Assembly (NCBI RefSeq): GCF_032362555.1
Contig: NC_083513.1
Span: 3,038,001-3,102,000 of the forward strand
Length of the DNA stretch: 64,000 bases
Origin: Amyelois transitella
Taxonomy: Eukaryota; Arthropoda; Insecta; Lepidoptera; Pyralidae
Reading direction: 5' to 3'
Every line of letters starts with the position of its first letter. The stretch's first letter is position 1. The notes beneath the pieces were generated by a model. That model did no database searches and was not told where the DNA came from. It saw only the letters and a program-made list of their open reading frames with translations. Positions 34,847 through 48,695 of this stretch are shown in pieces. The position numbers and the translations under genes are program-made.

Positions 34847-35010
34847 TACATACATAAATAATCACGTCTATATCCCTTGCGGGGTAGACAGAGCCAACAG
34901 TCTTGAAAAGACTGATAGGCCCCGTTCAGCCGTTGGGCTTTATGATGGAATTGAGATTCAAATAGTGACAGGTTGCTAGCCCATCGCCTAAAAGAAGAAT
35001 CCCAAGTTTT
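34847..35010 (-). repeat. (TATG)n-tailed dispersed repeat
   Basis: Reverse-orientation copy truncated at its head: ACATACATAAATAATCACGT tail, CTTGCGGGGTAGACAGAGCC, GTTCAGCCGTT and GACAGGTTGCTAGCCCATCG. Confidence 0.8.
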
Positions 35011-35357
35011 ATGTATTCATACATATTACCTTCAATCCAATACTAATTATTAATAGTTTTCATTCGGATCAGATAAACTTTTGCTTCGTAATGCACACGA
35101 CCTAAGCAAATAAAGGTAAGATGATTGTTCATGGGAGCGTTGGAAGAGGAAGGCCTAGGACGAACATACTTTCAGGGATGTTCTGACAAAAGGTCAGAGT
35201 ACCCTTAACCGGCGTGTTCGTAGTATTGGTAGTTGTGGGATATTTATAGGTACTTCGGTTATTTAATTTGTCCATAGAAAAATTAAAAGCGTCAAATCGT
35301 CGTAATCAAGAGGGTGGATATCGTAAAAAATGTGAAGTACCTACCTAATAATCTTAA

Positions 35358-36631
35358 CCGATTCATTGCGGATGGCACGCCTGCCGTGCCATTACTTTCT
35401 TTTACGTGTGGCGTAGGGCGCGGGAGCCGTGTCATTTTTAAATCGATGATAACTCCTTCAAATTAGGTTTTAGGGAGATCTACCCAGAACAAAATTGTCG
35501 CTATTTTTCATCTAAATCAAGGTCGTAGCCTTCGTTTCTGGTAATTGTATGATTTTATTAAAAGCAGGTGTAACCAACCTTTTCAGATGCTTTTTGAAGG
35601 CACCCGTCTATTTACTCTTTTTCTTAAAATGTAAAAATCTTATTCCATAGTGCCCTAGTAAACGACTCATAGTATTTTTGGTACTTACATATAAGTTTGA
35701 TAATTTTTCCTTTGGTAAATTCAGAGAAAAATTGATTACCGCCGAAAGTGGCCACTTTTGGCGGTAATCAATTTCCCTCGGCGGTTTTGAAAGGAAAAAA
35801 TATGAAACTGCGAAAAATACTATGTGTTATTTACTATGACACTATGGGATTAGATTTTTAAAATATGATACGGAATTTATAGACGAGTGGCGCTAGTTTC
35901 GCTGCACTAGTCGTCTTAATGACTTAATGTATCATATGACAACCATACTAGTAGTATTATAAATGCGGAAGTTATCATGCTTGTAATTTTGTGAATTTGG
36001 ATGTTTGTTCTCAATCACGCTGAAACGGCTGAACTGATTTGGATGAAATTCTGAACGGGAATAGTACAATCAACTTAAGCTTAGACAATGTATAAATTTG
36101 AACGCGGGCGAATTGCGGGAAAAAAGCTAGTATTTTTAATAAATATATACCTATTAAGTACTAAATCAAACTTGACAGTTTATCATTACGTAGTGTAAAT
36201 AAGTTGAAATTTCTTGTGAGCAAAACCAAAACAATAATTACAGAACTAACTTAAAACCTCATTTAGTCAAGCCCACATTCCTATAAAACTATTCAAACCA
36301 TTAGGACTTAAAAATAAGTTCAAAAGGTTTTGCACACCTTCATTAGAAATGTCACTTACCTTCCATTTTCAAAAATACACTTGTTATGCCACTTATAATC
36401 ACTTGAAACAACGTTTCTGTATGTTCGCGTTAGATTTCGAATGTCAACTAAAAGTATGTAAGCCTAAAACATGTAAAAACTGGTTGAAATACTGTATTCT
36501 TTTCCACATGGCTGAAGACACAGGAGGCGTGTCATGTAATCGTATGGCGCTTGACCCGGCAGCCGTGTCACATAGTTTTTGTTGAACGCCATTAGTAAAA
36601 GTTTGCAAAATTAGGCATCGCAATGAATCGG
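35358..36631. mobile_element. non-autonomous TTAA-flanked (piggyBac-type) element
   Basis: About 1.27 kb between TTAA at 35354-35357 and TTAA at 36632-36635. Ends are inverted: CCGATTCATTGCGGATGGC on the left and, on the other strand, CCGATTCATTGCGATGCC on the right; both are followed by related GGCGT and CACGGC motifs. TTAA duplication is the mark of piggyBac-type transposons. No transposase is present. A 230-bp palindrome (35630-35862) and another repeat fragment (about 35990-36130) lie inside. The same left end occurs alone at 13137. Confidence 0.6.
35630..35862. repeat. large imperfect palindrome
   Basis: Centred at 35751/35752. The core, about 35728-35775, is almost perfect: ATTGATTACCGCC on one side, GGCGGTAATCAAT on the other, with AAAGTGGCCACTTT in the middle. 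Outer parts also pair, for example CATAGTATTTTT near 35669 with AAAAATACTATG near 35815. The arms are about 115 bases. Confidence 0.8.
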
Positions 36632-37134
36632 TTAATACATAATGTTTCGGAAGTAATGATTATCTTCTTGTTTATCTCATTAAAGTTCTCAATTTATAAT
36701 TTTATAGCTTTGACAGTGGCTCAAAATTTCATGAAGATAGGTCCAGTGTTTACCAGTGATATGGTGTCAGTATCACTTATCCAAAGTGTGTTAGAAGTAC
36801 ATATTACTGGGAATAATCGGTTTTTTATCCTATTTCTAAAGTGCAACTTTGTTCTTTGGAAGAAAATGACTGGGTTTTGTGACAAAAACAATCACAGGGA
36901 TTGGTTTGTATCATTTAATCGCCCTAAAAATGTACATTACATGCCGACATTCTCGAAACTGTATGCAGTAATCATCAAAAGTCGAAGACAATACACACGC
37001 ATAAATACGGTTAACTGGCTTAAAATATCGTCACCGGCTTTTAAAAAAAACTGCTAAAAATGATAACATGATTTCAAAACAGTCTATCAGGAATAGAAAT
37101 AACTGTAGCTTTAGTTCAATGTTACGTACAACAT

Positions 37135-37140
37135 TTTATT
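37135..37140 (-). terminator. ATPsynC poly(A) signal
   Basis: AATAAA on -, about 195 bases past the stop of the distal last exon. No canonical signal was seen between the two last exons. Confidence 0.6.
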
Positions 37141-37333
37141 TGCAGATTTTCTTTATACTACATAATTAAATAAATTGCATTCTTGACGCACTGGTGTAAA
37201 ACACACAATCAGTCCTTGCATCACTATGAGGGTGAGGTTTCCACACATTTGATTCCGCGGCCGTCCACTCCAGATAGTATACACTGAAACCTCATCATGT
37301 GGGATGGCAGTAGTGTTCTTAAAAGTAATTGGC

Positions 37334-39336
<2,003 letters not shown>

Positions 39337-39825
39337 TTTTGTGAATTTAGGTGCGGCGAGCGACAACTGAAAAAAACCGATCTTAAGTCAGTAAGGGATG
39401 CTGAAGCCTACAAAGCTAGTGGAATACTGAGGAGGGTCTGGCTCTCTTTGACAGTTTGACCGACGAACCCGCAGAACGTTACGTAATTTACGCGAATACG
39501 TAACACTGACTGAGATCATTCCGATCAATACATACAGACAGTATTACCGGCTTGGGAATTTCCGTATGGATTATTTAACGAAGTGAATTGGATTTTACTA
39601 CCACAGAAATAGATTAAACGGGAGATGTGAAAATGGCCGAAGGGGTAGAATGACTGATTTTAGAAAGGTTTTCAGTGACAGCTTACGAACTCACAAATAA
39701 ATAATCACACTGACACACACTTTAGACCCGTCTGTAACGTAATTATCACTTAGCAATTGATGATGGCGTATGAATTCGGCACTTTTTCACGATTAGTTTT
39801 ATTCACAAATTTTACCGCACTTACC

Positions 39826-40181
39826 AAAGAACACCGAGAAGGAGGAGACCGGCCTTTGGAATGTTCAATTTGTGAGTAGTGAAGTGAAACAGAACACAAA
39901 TCCTGGCACTCTATTGGCTGATATAGAGGAGATTTCCGCTCGGTGCAGCCAACTACCGATCAATTCTGGGCGAGTGACAGCTATAATGAATACTTTTTAA
40001 CGGATAATAATTAATGTTTTGTTGATGAGCATTATAATATATTTAAAAAATTTCTTTTTTAATTTAATATCTACTCATATTTTCTTTTTTCTATTCAAAT
40101 GTGTTATTTAGAGTGGTGATAAAATATGACGACAAAATTAGTACTGTTCTGTGCTTGACTAGTGTATTACCCTTGTTCGAC
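39826..40181. promoter_or_regulatory. bidirectional promoter region of ATPsynC and JAZF1
   Basis: Under 360 bases separate the presumed ATPsynC first exon and the JAZF1 start codon. It contains CTATTGGCTG (a CCAAT-type box on the other strand) at about 39911. No TATA box is clear for either side. The role is inferred from layout. Confidence 0.45.
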
Positions 40182-43100
40182 ATGGCGGTCTTCATGATAA
40201 ACATCTGTAAATTTAATGGCTGTGGCATAACATTTCCAAGATTATCCGATTTAATTCAACATATTGAGGACGTTCACATAGGTAAGAATCAAAATCTCTC
40301 CTTAATAGATCTATATAATCTCTATTTTTGGCTCTTAATAATACCTATAATCCACCCTATAGTACCTCTTATCAGCGCCGGAAAGTTGTCAACATTGCAT
40401 CGGATTTATGAAATAAATTCAATAATTTGCGGGAAAGTTTCTATTTGCATAACGGTGATTATTGCGGTACTATTTGCGTTAATTATTGTCAGGTACATTT
40501 TATAATTACCAATACGTACTAAAACTATTGTGAATTGTAAACAAACTAACAGCTGATCAGGCAGTAGCTAAGTTTGGGGAAGTACTTATGACCATCAGCT
40601 GATTATTTTTACAACATTTACAGATTATGATCCAGTAGTAGTAGAGAAAAAAGAGGCTTCTCAGCCAACATGCGTACCTTTGAGCTATATTTTGAGATTC
40701 TTTACGGAGGCTTCACGGCGGGAAATTCAAAATATGCCTCCAGCTCCCGACGTCCGTCGACGCCTTATATCTGCTCCCAACACTCCTTCTGTTCGCAGCA
40801 GTACACCAACTGGTACGAAATACTTATTATTTATTCTTAAGCAACATTCCTTTATCACTGACAAATCTTTTAAATACTTAGGTACATAATTTTACTGACT
40901 TTAATTCTGTGGCAGTGGCCAATTCCTCAGCTTAACAGAAATTCTTTTATAAATCTGAGGGTATAGAGAGGAAGAAACTTTTATTTATAGTAAGGAACTC
41001 AAGAAAATAATACTCCATATGTGAAGGTAAAAAAAAAGTATCTCTTTTTCTAAATGGCTGGGTTCTTGGATGTTTATTATAATAAAATATTGAATTGTTG
41101 AGTTAGTATCTCTTAACACAAGTCTCATACTTCAATACTAACTCAATCTTTGTAATTTCTCCTTTAAATATTTATTTAATTTCAGGCAGCGAAATGGATG
41201 AGGATGAAATAATGAGTCCTTCTGAAGATAGTAATGACTCTTGGACCACTGTTGAAGAGTATAGTTCAGAATACATTCTGAGATATGGTGTCAAGTATGT
41301 GTTAATGCTTAGTTACTTATCATTATATAAGGTTCATTTGAATTTTTTTAATATTGAAAGTGACGTCTATTTTCCTACATTAAAAAATGTAAAAGTACTT
41401 AAATACATAGGAAATCTAAAAAAGACTTAGAAATGGTAAGAATATTTGTGTGGCCACGTAATTGGATGCAAGAGATATGATAAGATATAGAGACATAGAG
41501 AAAAAGTAACAAATTAATCAATTTCTATTATCTTCAGAATGAATACAAATGCCTCTTCGGGAGCCTTGGGATCCGCAGCCCAAGAGAAACCGTTTGCATG
41601 TCCGGTACCTGGCTGTAAGAAGCGGTACAAAAATGTCAATGGCATTAAATACCATTCCAAAAATGGACACAAAAAGGATGGAAAGTAAGTGCATTCAATT
41701 ATTTTTATTCTGTAGTTTAGTTTATTAAATTAATAACATCTTATGTTACGCCAAGATAATGTAATTTTAATGAACTATATGTCAATGTCGTTTCTGGAAT
41801 TGTGTTTACTGCATAGTCTCTACAAAAATGGCGCAAAAAGATTTCTTCAGTTTTCTTATATGCACAGATTACCTAGTTGGGGTAATAAATAAGGGTAATA
41901 AAATCTATGGTTACACATGAGCTCTGATGGTGGTTACGGTTTACCTTCTTATTCTAATTAGATAAATTATGACGAAAGATATTACTTTCATAAGGTGCAG
42001 GATAAGGGCCTGTGTAAAGTTTTATACTCATACTAATAAATAATACTAGTGAAGGCCTCATATAAGGATGAATAATTTTCCCATTCAAACAAACAGACAA
42101 ACAAACTTTTCAGCTTTATTATATTAGTATAGATATATATATGAATATAATAATTATTGATTTTCATAGAAAATACCCAATGCTACCGACGCCAGAACAG
42201 TACAATAAAAAGTTAATTCGGCCAAAGAAGCGTTTGACTATACAAGAATATTTCTGGAAAAAATGGGTATTCTTTGTAGATAAATAATTAATGTTACATC
42301 ACCATTAAATTTTAGTTCCGGGTCAATAAATTTCCGTTACGAATTGGTAGAAATCATTAATTTATTAAGTGTTTAAAGTCATTAAAGTAATGAAATTTGT
42401 AGTAGATAAGTATCATTATAACATTAGTGGAGTACTTACCTAATTCTATAGCCCTTAAATTACATATAATGGTTTATATGACCACCCTATAAAAAAGAGC
42501 ATCAATAGCTTATTTGGTCAACGAATTGTGCGCACCCTGGTTTCAAATTTCCTAAACCTTTTTAAGCCTTCTAATCTGGTATAGGCCAACAGTTTATTGA
42601 GCCTTTGGACACTACAGATTAGGGTGTTTGATACTAGGGATGTTACATGATGCATCATTTTAAAAATTCGCAGCAACATTTGCATTCGCATCCTACGATG
42701 CAAATGTTTTGCGAATGCGAATCTGTGCAAGTCGGTGATTGCTAGAAGGCGTGGCATTAACCGTTATTAAAATTTGACTACTTATCTGAAGTATCATTTG
42801 TTATTATAATGATTTACCTACATATTCGCATTCCCACATTAGCAATGTCGAAAATATGATTTTCGTAACATCCCTAATTCAGACCTTTAAATATCCAACT
42901 GGTAACAACCGGACGAAGTATAGTTTAAACAAATTATACTTAGTTTTGTTTTTCGTTGTTGCCGTTGATAAGGCAGAAGTGAAGACTTTTGTGTAGTATT
43001 TGATATAATGTTTAAATTTTCGTATTTGTATAGCAAGTAGTTGATTTGTACTCGGCCTTAAGTACGAGTTTGAAAATAGGAATTTATTAGCCTTAGTGGA

Positions 43101-43615
43101 AGTAAGTAGAAGTAATTTTTAATATTAACTAATATAACGCCGGGAATTTATTCATTAGGTATGTTTTTAAAATTTCCAGGGTAAAAAAGGCTTACAAATG
43201 CCAATGCGGCAAAAGTTACAAAACGGCACAAGGTCTTAAGAGCCACTCTATATCCCAGCACATTGCCAGCAGCCAGCCGGCCGCCTCGCCGCCGCGCCAG
43301 CCCGGGCTGGTGGTGACCGCGTCCCCCGCCGCGCGCCCCGTCGCCATCATCGACGGCGTCGACGGCAACAAACTAGTCCGCATATACGACAGCCTCAAAA
43401 CCAAAGACCTACCCACGTTCACCATACCGAAGCATAACCTCACTAGTCTTAACATAGTTAGCGCCAATCAAACACGCCATTCGGGCCTCTTGACTCCCAA
43501 CTCCACGCCTGGGTCCAGCCCAATCGAAAAGATGAAGTTTACTCCTAAGGTAACAGTCCAAAACGCCCAGCCTCTCACGCCGCTTACGCCATCTTACGGT
43601 AGAGAATCTAATTAG
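40182..43615 (+). CDS. Jazf1: JAZF1-type zinc-finger protein (NuA4/TIP60-associated)
   Basis: Coding exons 40182-40281, 40624-40812, 41186-41294, 41538-41684, 43180-43615; 326 residues. Zinc finger 1: C9, C14, H27, H32 (CKFNGCGITFPRLSDLIQHI). Finger 2: C154, C159, H172, H177 (FACPVPGCKKRYKNVNGIKY, identical over most of its length to human JAZF1). Finger 3: C189, C191, H204, H209 (CQCGKSYKTAQGLKSH). The acidic middle (MDEDEIMSPSEDSNDSWTT) also matches the family. Human JAZF1 is 243 residues; here a Ser/Thr/Pro-rich tail of about 115 residues follows finger 3. JAZF1 is a subunit of the NuA4/TIP60 histone acetylase complex and a metabolic regulator in mammals. Drosophila CG12054 is the likely orthologue. 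An alternative last exon lies at 42170-42287. The start is the first ATG in frame. Confidence 0.93.
41045..41185 (+). repeat. decayed SINE tail immediately before JAZF1 exon 3
   Basis: Shares ordered blocks with the 3' half of the tRNA-derived SINE at 62311-62590: GGGTTCTTGGATGTTT, GTTGAGTTAGTATCTC, TAACACAAGTCTC, CTAACTCAATCTTTGTAATT and a TATTTATTTA tail. The tail runs into the TTTCAG acceptor of exon 3. Confidence 0.65.
42170..42287 (+). CDS. Jazf1: alternative last exon of JAZF1 (short isoform)
   Basis: A TTTTCATAG acceptor, then a frame that continues exactly from exon 4 (AA|A): 38 codons plus TAA, starting KKYPMLPTPEQYNKKLIRPK and ending WKKWVFFVDK. AATAAA follows at 42325-42330. The product would have 220 residues, keep fingers 1 and 2 and lose finger 3 and the Ser/Pro tail. 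It is supported by phase, acceptor and poly(A) signal together; no relative is known to me, so chance is possible. Confidence 0.5.
42325..42330 (+). terminator. poly(A) signal after the alternative JAZF1 exon
   Basis: AATAAA 38 bases after the TAA of the alternative last exon. Confidence 0.45.
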
Positions 43616-46600
43616 CTTGTAAGCGTCGCTGCAGAGGCCATCGAAACGAATTTAAACTCATTAGTCTAGAACGTGCGGTTCCTAAAATAATATCTTTTAT
43701 TTTAAATGTAACGTCTGTTATTAATCTTTTATATTTTATCTTATATGAAGGTGTTATGCTATCTATTTCTTCATTCAGTTCATTGCACAAGTCATTTCAA
43801 CGTCCACCTTCACATAACGAAGAACTGATGTTTTATTTTGTTCATGAGAAAAGTTTATTTGTTTGTTTCCTTTTTGTATGGTATTTTATATGAATAGTTT
43901 TATAAGCGAATACTTGTTGATTTTTAATTGGTCTCTTCTATTAAAAGTGCTGGATTTCTTTTAATTAAGAGAGAAATATGGTAAGTATGAAGGGGTTTCC
44001 TACTTTAGCGTGTTTGATATGATGCTACGATAATGCCAAAAAACGCAGCCATATGATGTGGTAATGCCAAATAATAACGATTAGTCATTAATACTCGTAT
44101 TGCCAAACTGATTCATATCAACACGCATAGAGTTGAAACTGCACAGGTGACATAGAAAAAGATTATTTTCTGTTGAAATATTTTTTCTCTTTTTCAACAT
44201 CTGCGTCGCGTACTTTTGTAATTGTTGTAAGTATAATCACTTACATATTATGATGACCATATGACATTTGAAGTATTTGCAAAGGGAGTAATGTAATAAG
44301 TATTTTTGATGTAGTCATTCATCTCTTTGTGCCATTGTCATTATTTATTCACATTATGTGTGTACTTAATTTTCAGGAGTATAAAATTTTCATTTAAATA
44401 TAATTTAATTCCGGGATTAAATATTAGATTTTTGTAATTAAATAAGAAAACGTCAAAAATATAGCATTGGCTCTAGGTATCATTTGAGTTTAGCATAAAT
44501 GACATACTCGTAAATGTGATATAATATTTAGAAAAAGTAAAAAAAAAAAATGCTTATAAGCGTAGACTTATTTAAAACGATTAGTTGTAAGGCGTATGCA
44601 ATGAAAAGGTGCGTATTTTGGCGGATTTTGTTTTAGTTTTTAAATGAATAGGTGTCACACACACACTAGTCAAAACTAGATAATAATACTTTCTTGAACC
44701 TTAAAAGTCTATCCCACTCATCAAGATTGCGCCAGGGATTGGCTCGATCGGAACCTAAATAATATCATTACCTACATACATTATGAATTTCATTACAGTA
44801 GAGCTTCAGTGTCAAACCAAAAAAAGTATGTGATAGTCCTATAATGTATCGGTATATATTGGACTTCGTACGAAACGTTCCGGCTACTTCCTGGGCATGG
44901 ATGAAACACATCCCGGCCTTGATATGGGGTTTGGTGGGAATACATGTAGATAATAAGGGGTGTAATTTTCGTGTATAAAAAATTTAGATTTTTACTTCGA
45001 TGATTTTGACCATATTTCACACGTCTACCAAACTCGTGTAAAAACACGTATTCTCAATTCATTTGAAATTGCCTGATTAAGTAATTTTAATTTCGTGTGG
45101 TGTGTGGTTTTCTTTGTTGGTTTCGCCAAATGTGTGTTTGATTTACCAATAAGATCTAAGTTAATCTCCTCAGTAGAAATAAGTGACTAACTTCCAAAGT
45201 TAACCTCAGTTTTATAAATCCTTCAGCCTTATATTGTAATTGCAACAAACAAGAGCTTATTTGTGTATTGTATACCTTTCATGTTGTCATGTTAATAATT
45301 TAAGTTTTACTATAATGAGGGTTACAGAGTTTACTTAAAGAAACAAAACACATTTACTATAAAAATTCACATTTCCATTGTGTCTCATACTAGAATGAGA
45401 AATCACTTACAGTTGTTTTTTTTTTTAATATATATTTTTTTAAATGTAGTGGTGATATCATATGCCCTCATTATTTTAGCAACATTGGTTATAAGTCTGG
45501 CTGGATTTGCGGCAGATATCAATTCTCTAGTATCTAGTACTAATAGATATTTACTAGCTATAACTAGCATTTCACATGCTTAGACCGATTAAATAAAAAT
45601 CTTGAAAAGATTTGTGATACAACATACATATTTGTTGACAGATCGGAGGGGAGGGATAAATAATGAGCCTGTTAGATGTAATGTACATTTCTAATGTAAT
45701 ATTAAAATTGTTCCCGATTTAAAGCTTATCAATAAGCTGTGTGCTATGACAAATTATCAAGGGTAGAAACATTGTAATTAATGCAAATTTGCAGAAAAAA
45801 TGTTATACTTAATTTAAAAAGGATGAGGTGCTATAGTAACAAGGGATTTGGCAAGTAGTTTTGAGAACTAGAATTCTAGTAGATCGGTTCAGAGAAATTA
45901 TATCTAACGATCATAGTTTAAAGGTGCTTAACGGGTATAAGTGTGATATTAAAACTGTACGATTAGTGTGAATACCAAAGAGAAATGTGATATGAACCGT
46001 TCGGAAGAAGCCTTTGAAAATTGTAGTATTAATGGTACGAGGAAGTTTCAAGCCGTTTATATGCACTCTATGTTCATTGTAATTCCAGCTTGTGTAGAAT
46101 TAAAAATGATTACCGACCGATAATATGATCAGAATAAGGCCAAAATTTGGTGAATGGTATTTAAGTCACAAGACGATAAACAATAATAAGTAATAAAAAC
46201 TGAACTTGATATGTATGATTTAAAATATAAGAAGCCTGGCTTGCTTGTAAGATTATTCAAAATAACAAATCTAGAGTGTATGTCTCTTAAATCGACATCG
46301 CTAAGTGCATATAAAATATATTATTGTACTTAATTTAACAACATTTAATAGCATACAATGTTTGTTCCTGTTGATAAGAAATTACTTAATTGCCGTCCTA
46401 CCAATACGTTTTAAATTTGAATATCTTTTTTATTACTACATCTCTAATGCCTCAACTATGTCTTCGTTTCATATCTGTTTTTTTTTCATGAACGCCGCCG
46501 CTCAAGACAACGCTTGTGCTTAATGAGTGTCTCTTGAGCATATATTATATACTTAATTATCGGTGGTAATTCGAGTATTAAGGTTATTGGATTCTATTAA

Positions 46601-48484
46601 AAGATTTTTAATTACATTATAAAAAATGGTTATTGGACTCAAGTTATAAATATAATTATAATTACTGCGTCCCGTATTTACATAAATCTTGTGTTTAACG
46701 TGATACTCAATATATAATTAGATAAGAAACGAAATTGATTGTTAAAATGTGTAATTATTAATGAATTAGTAGATATTTCATTTAACGCTTAGAATATTTT
46801 TCATTGTTACTTTGTTTGAAATAATTTTATGCTACTGGTCATTTTATATTTATTTCATATTTGGACATGTTTATTCATTTATTTAAGACTGATTGTTGAA
46901 AATATTGAATGTTTAATTTATTACTTTTATAATATAAAGACATTGTAACGTGCTCATAATAGTTGTAATACATTTGTTATGTTAATATGCAACTGTGAGT
47001 CGTAATTTTTAGCTTTAAATCTCCGCGGCTATAACATAGCTTTCTTATGAGTGATGATTGATAATTACGTGCAAGTATTGCACACAAAAGGGATTATTAT
47101 TAATATTATTTCGTTAGTTGTAAACCACATAGAAAAGACGGTCGGAGATGAACGAGTTGTGCCGATATTGTCTTGTTTGCATCCCTTTGGTTTTAAATGT
47201 CTAGAAATGATTGAATACAAAAGCATTCAAATTAATGGGGCGCTTCTTCATCCACGCCCCGACTCATATCACGTAATTTCTGTGTGATTTACGCGTCATA
47301 CAGCATGTTACTGCAACTGGTGGTAAATTTTAAGTATAATTCTAGTTTAAAATATTTATTTATAAATAATAAGCAAATTATTCTAATCTATAAAGAAAAA
47401 TTTAATAATCTGGCAGGCCGGGTGGGATGGGTGGGATCCTGCGCTATTTGGTTATCGCATGTAAAAAGTACTGAATAAATATTGAGAATATTTAAGTATA
47501 ATGATAATTAAATTTAGACAGTGTTGTAATTGAATTCATTCTTCATTATGGTGCTCATCACGACTGTTAAGGTTACTCAAGCTGCAGCAACTACCTGTAT
47601 GTACCTACCTAACTATTTAAAAAAAATTAACCAATATTCTGTCTGACGCTGATATAACTTTACTCTCACCTCTTAGATCTGTGGTTTTTGTCAATTAAAA
47701 TAAATGACCAATTTTCAAAATGTTGTAGAACGAAGTTAATACGAGTTGAAGGAGTTTTAGGAAATTTTAATGCCGCTCCGATAAAATTTTAAAGTTTTTA
47801 AATTTGCTTCAGAGTGTTTAATCCATGTTTTCTACAGTATACTACGGTTTGTATGATCGATCCGTTTATGGTTGTGAGTAACATTAAAATAGTTCCGCCT
47901 TCGATCGAAATATATGTTCGCAGAGTTCCGCAGAATTATTCACGAAGATCTTATGATCTCTCTACTCTTTGGTTAGAAAGATCATAAGATCTTTGTACCC
48001 TTGGGTTAACTCATTGATAAAAAATAATAAGACATATGTCCCATCAAAGTTAGTGGATATGCTGATCGCTAAAAGGCTTTTGTGCAAAATGGATGCTTGT
48101 GTGTGTTTATCTAATCTTAATTTATTATTTTTTCACTGTATCCTATTTCACCCAACATAGTAATCGATTCAAAAAATTACAAAATCAACAATTGATCGTC
48201 TATGTCGAAGTTCGGAAAATATTTTGTTACAAAATTAATCTAAATAATTTCAAAAAATGTCTTCGGGAGATTTTTATTATCTCTCCTGAGTTTGTAAAAA
48301 ATATTTTCCGTTCAAGTAGGTACTTGTGTTGTTTATGTGAAAAACAGTGTTATTACAATAATAAATAGGCTTAAAACTAAGATATAGGGTGCGAATTTGC
48401 ATACCTTGTGTAGACTGTCTGTTTGCAGTTATAAGATTGATGTTTGTGTCATGATCATTTCCATGTCGATAATAAAAAAAAAAA
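43616..48484. other. JAZF1 3' UTR and convergent intergenic DNA
   Basis: No further gene seen. The DNA is very AT-rich, with AATAAA motifs near 45588 and 47474 that could end a long JAZF1 3' UTR. Unlike the rest of the window, it holds few recognisable dispersed repeats, which fits a long transcribed UTR. Vps16A ends convergently at about 48490. Confidence 0.5.
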
Positions 48485-48500
48485 CCATTCATTTAAGCGT

Positions 48501-48506
48501 TTTATT
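48501..48506 (-). terminator. Vps16A poly(A) signal
   Basis: AATAAA on -, about 190 bases past the Vps16A stop codon. Confidence 0.6.
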
Positions 48507-48695
48507 TGTTTGAACAAAATACACATAAATAATGCCTTATGATAACTTATTATATGAGCGATACTTGAGAGAAAAAATATCACGGTATTTTACTTAAAAA
48601 TTAACAGGAATCTATTGCTTTAATATAAAAATGAAAATTATATATGAAAGATATACGACTAGCATATAATAATAGATAAATATTTTTAAGCATTA

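Larger units (their letters stand above)
32630..37130. other. Rad21 3' UTR and repeat-rich intergenic stretch
   Basis: The first 0.6-1.4 kb is probably the Rad21 3' UTR; AATAAA motifs occur near 33200 and 33990 but the site used is unknown. The rest is a patchwork of dispersed repeats, a TTAA-flanked element and a large palindrome, listed separately. An open frame at 36623-37057 matches nothing I recognise. Confidence 0.55.

Noticed and set aside
36623-37057. 144-codon open frame on +
   Set aside because: Begins in the end of the TTAA element, with no recognisable domain, AT-rich codons and no promoter or splice context.
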